DNA of 64,000 nucleotides, taken from contig NZ_CCXK01000016.1 of the NCBI RefSeq assembly GCF_000821305.1, forward strand, positions 547,033 through 611,032, in the 5' to 3' direction. This DNA comes from Clostridium culturomicium (lineage in GTDB: Bacteria; Bacillota; Clostridia; Clostridiales; Clostridiaceae). The notes under the pieces were generated by a model. It had not been told where the DNA came from and made no database searches. It saw only the letters and a list, made by a program, of their open reading frames with translations. A program made the position numbers and the translations under genes. This document shows, in pieces, positions 63,442 to 64,000 of the stretch. Each line of letters opens with the position of its first letter. Position 1 is the stretch's first letter.

Positions 63442-64000
63442 CTATTTTTTATTTACATGAAACTGTATACTTTCAAGAAACTCTGGTGACAAGTCCTCGC
63501 TCATAGAACGAAGACAAATATCAACGGTTTTATAAACAGCCTTTTCGATAATACTTCCATAGACTTCATCACCATAATCAATATCAAGGCCACCACTTAC
63601 ACGTTTAGCCACAACCTTCTTAATAGCTTTTATTTGATCCTGGCATAAATGATTTTTATACCATCTGTAATACTCTTCTTTATATTCTTCAATAATATTT
63701 CTAATCTTTTCAATGGCATCGCCATTTTCTAACTCTTCCGGCTTTGCTAAACTGTCTATATTAAAGCATTGAATAAGCTCAGTATTTTTAATTGCTGGAT
63801 CTATATCACGTGGAAGAGCTAAATCAACAAGCTTCAATTCTACTTTTCTATCCTCCACCATGTCTTTTGTAATTGTATAGTGTGGACTTGCTGTTGCACT
63901 GATAACCATCTCCACCTGTGGCAAAAATTCTTCCCTTTTATCATATGCAATAGTATCGCAACCTCTAGGTACCACCGTCATTCCATGTTTATAAGTACGT
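63442..64000 (-). CDS. hemA: Glutamyl-tRNA reductase, C-terminal part (cut by window edge)
   Basis: The frame stays open to base 64000, so the gene continues to the right. Visible are the end of the NADP domain (NRTYKHG-type start, VEMVISATASPHYTITKDMV and LVDLALPRDIDPAIKNTELI) and the dimerisation domain (YYRWYKNHLCQDQIKAIKKVVAKRV). The family motif LALPRDIDP confirms the call. It reduces glutamyl-tRNA to the semialdehyde, the first step of the whole operon. The catalytic N-terminal domain lies outside. It is the first visible gene; the operon promoter and any cobalamin riboswitch would be further right. Confidence 0.92.
   Translation of the reverse strand, partial: RTYKHGMTVVPRGCDTIAYDKREEFLPQVEMVISATASPHYTITKDMVEDRKVELKLVDLALPRDIDPAIKNTELIQCFNIDSLAKPEELENGDAIEKIRNIIEEYKEEYYRWYKNHLCQDQIKAIKKVVAKRVSGGLDIDYGDEVYGSIIEKAVYKTVDICLRSMSEDLSPEFLESIQFHVNKK

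Noticed and set aside
52977..64000. Cobalamin riboswitch for the tetrapyrrole operon
   Set aside because: No B12-box-like sequence is seen in any gap of the operon; the promoter lies beyond the right edge.

Overview
The window is AT-rich, with strong GGAGG-type ribosome sites, short intergenic gaps, class II GalT, a T-box valS leader, PadR/DUF2812 and DUF4364 genes, and an oxygen-independent cobalamin pathway. This points to a chromosomal segment of an anaerobic Firmicute, most likely a Clostridium sensu stricto relative. I see no phage, plasmid, insertion sequence, CRISPR array, tRNA or rRNA.

Layout. 1-12.5 kb is housekeeping: DUF4364 protein, YVTN beta-propeller, folC, valS with T-box, TPR protein, membrane transglutaminase, an enlarged RecX, M16 peptidase and a DEAD-box helicase. 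12.6-15.8 kb is a tandem WG-repeat family: one decayed copy followed by two intact exported paralogues. 16-25.4 kb carries an ABC exporter, an SDR, a ferredoxin-domain protein, a DUF3006-like miniprotein, a MATE pump, a DUF2935 protein, an HD hydrolase behind an adenine-type purine riboswitch, and a PadR-controlled membrane operon containing a 30-residue protein. 25.6-32.7 kb holds a flavin reductase with a basic tail, nadE, a split chromate transporter, and a P-type Ca/Mn ATPase behind a probable yybP-ykoY (Mn2+) riboswitch. 32.7-40.1 kb holds a PsuK-like kinase, a two-TM potassium channel, a GH63-type glycosidase, an AI-2E-family protein and a two-component system. 40.3-44 kb is a LysR-controlled sulfur-redox pair (CoA-disulfide reductase with rhodanese, and an AsrC-like siroheme reductase). 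44.1-49.2 kb is the galactose locus (galR, galM / galK, galT) with a shared dyad. 49.2-52.9 kb is a two-component/ABC module whose ATPase and permease genes are both broken. 53-64 kb is a long leftward operon of tetrapyrrole genes (hemA, cbiH, cbiJ-sirC, hemC, cobA-hemD, hemB, hemL, cbiX, cbiET, cbiA, cbiC) that runs off the right edge.

How the genes work together. The last block converts glutamyl-tRNA to uroporphyrinogen III and on to precorrin-2 and cobalt-corrin intermediates. Siroheme made from precorrin-2 would serve the AsrC-like reductase at 43 kb. The galactose genes form a complete Leloir core without an epimerase in view.

The least explained signal is a family of dispersed intergenic repeats. 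The three best copies (8.1-8.3, 29.6-29.75 and 52.08-52.16 kb) share paired stems and lie beside gene ends or leaders, and several diverged copies are scattered elsewhere. All homology statements are from reading the sequence by eye; no database search was run.
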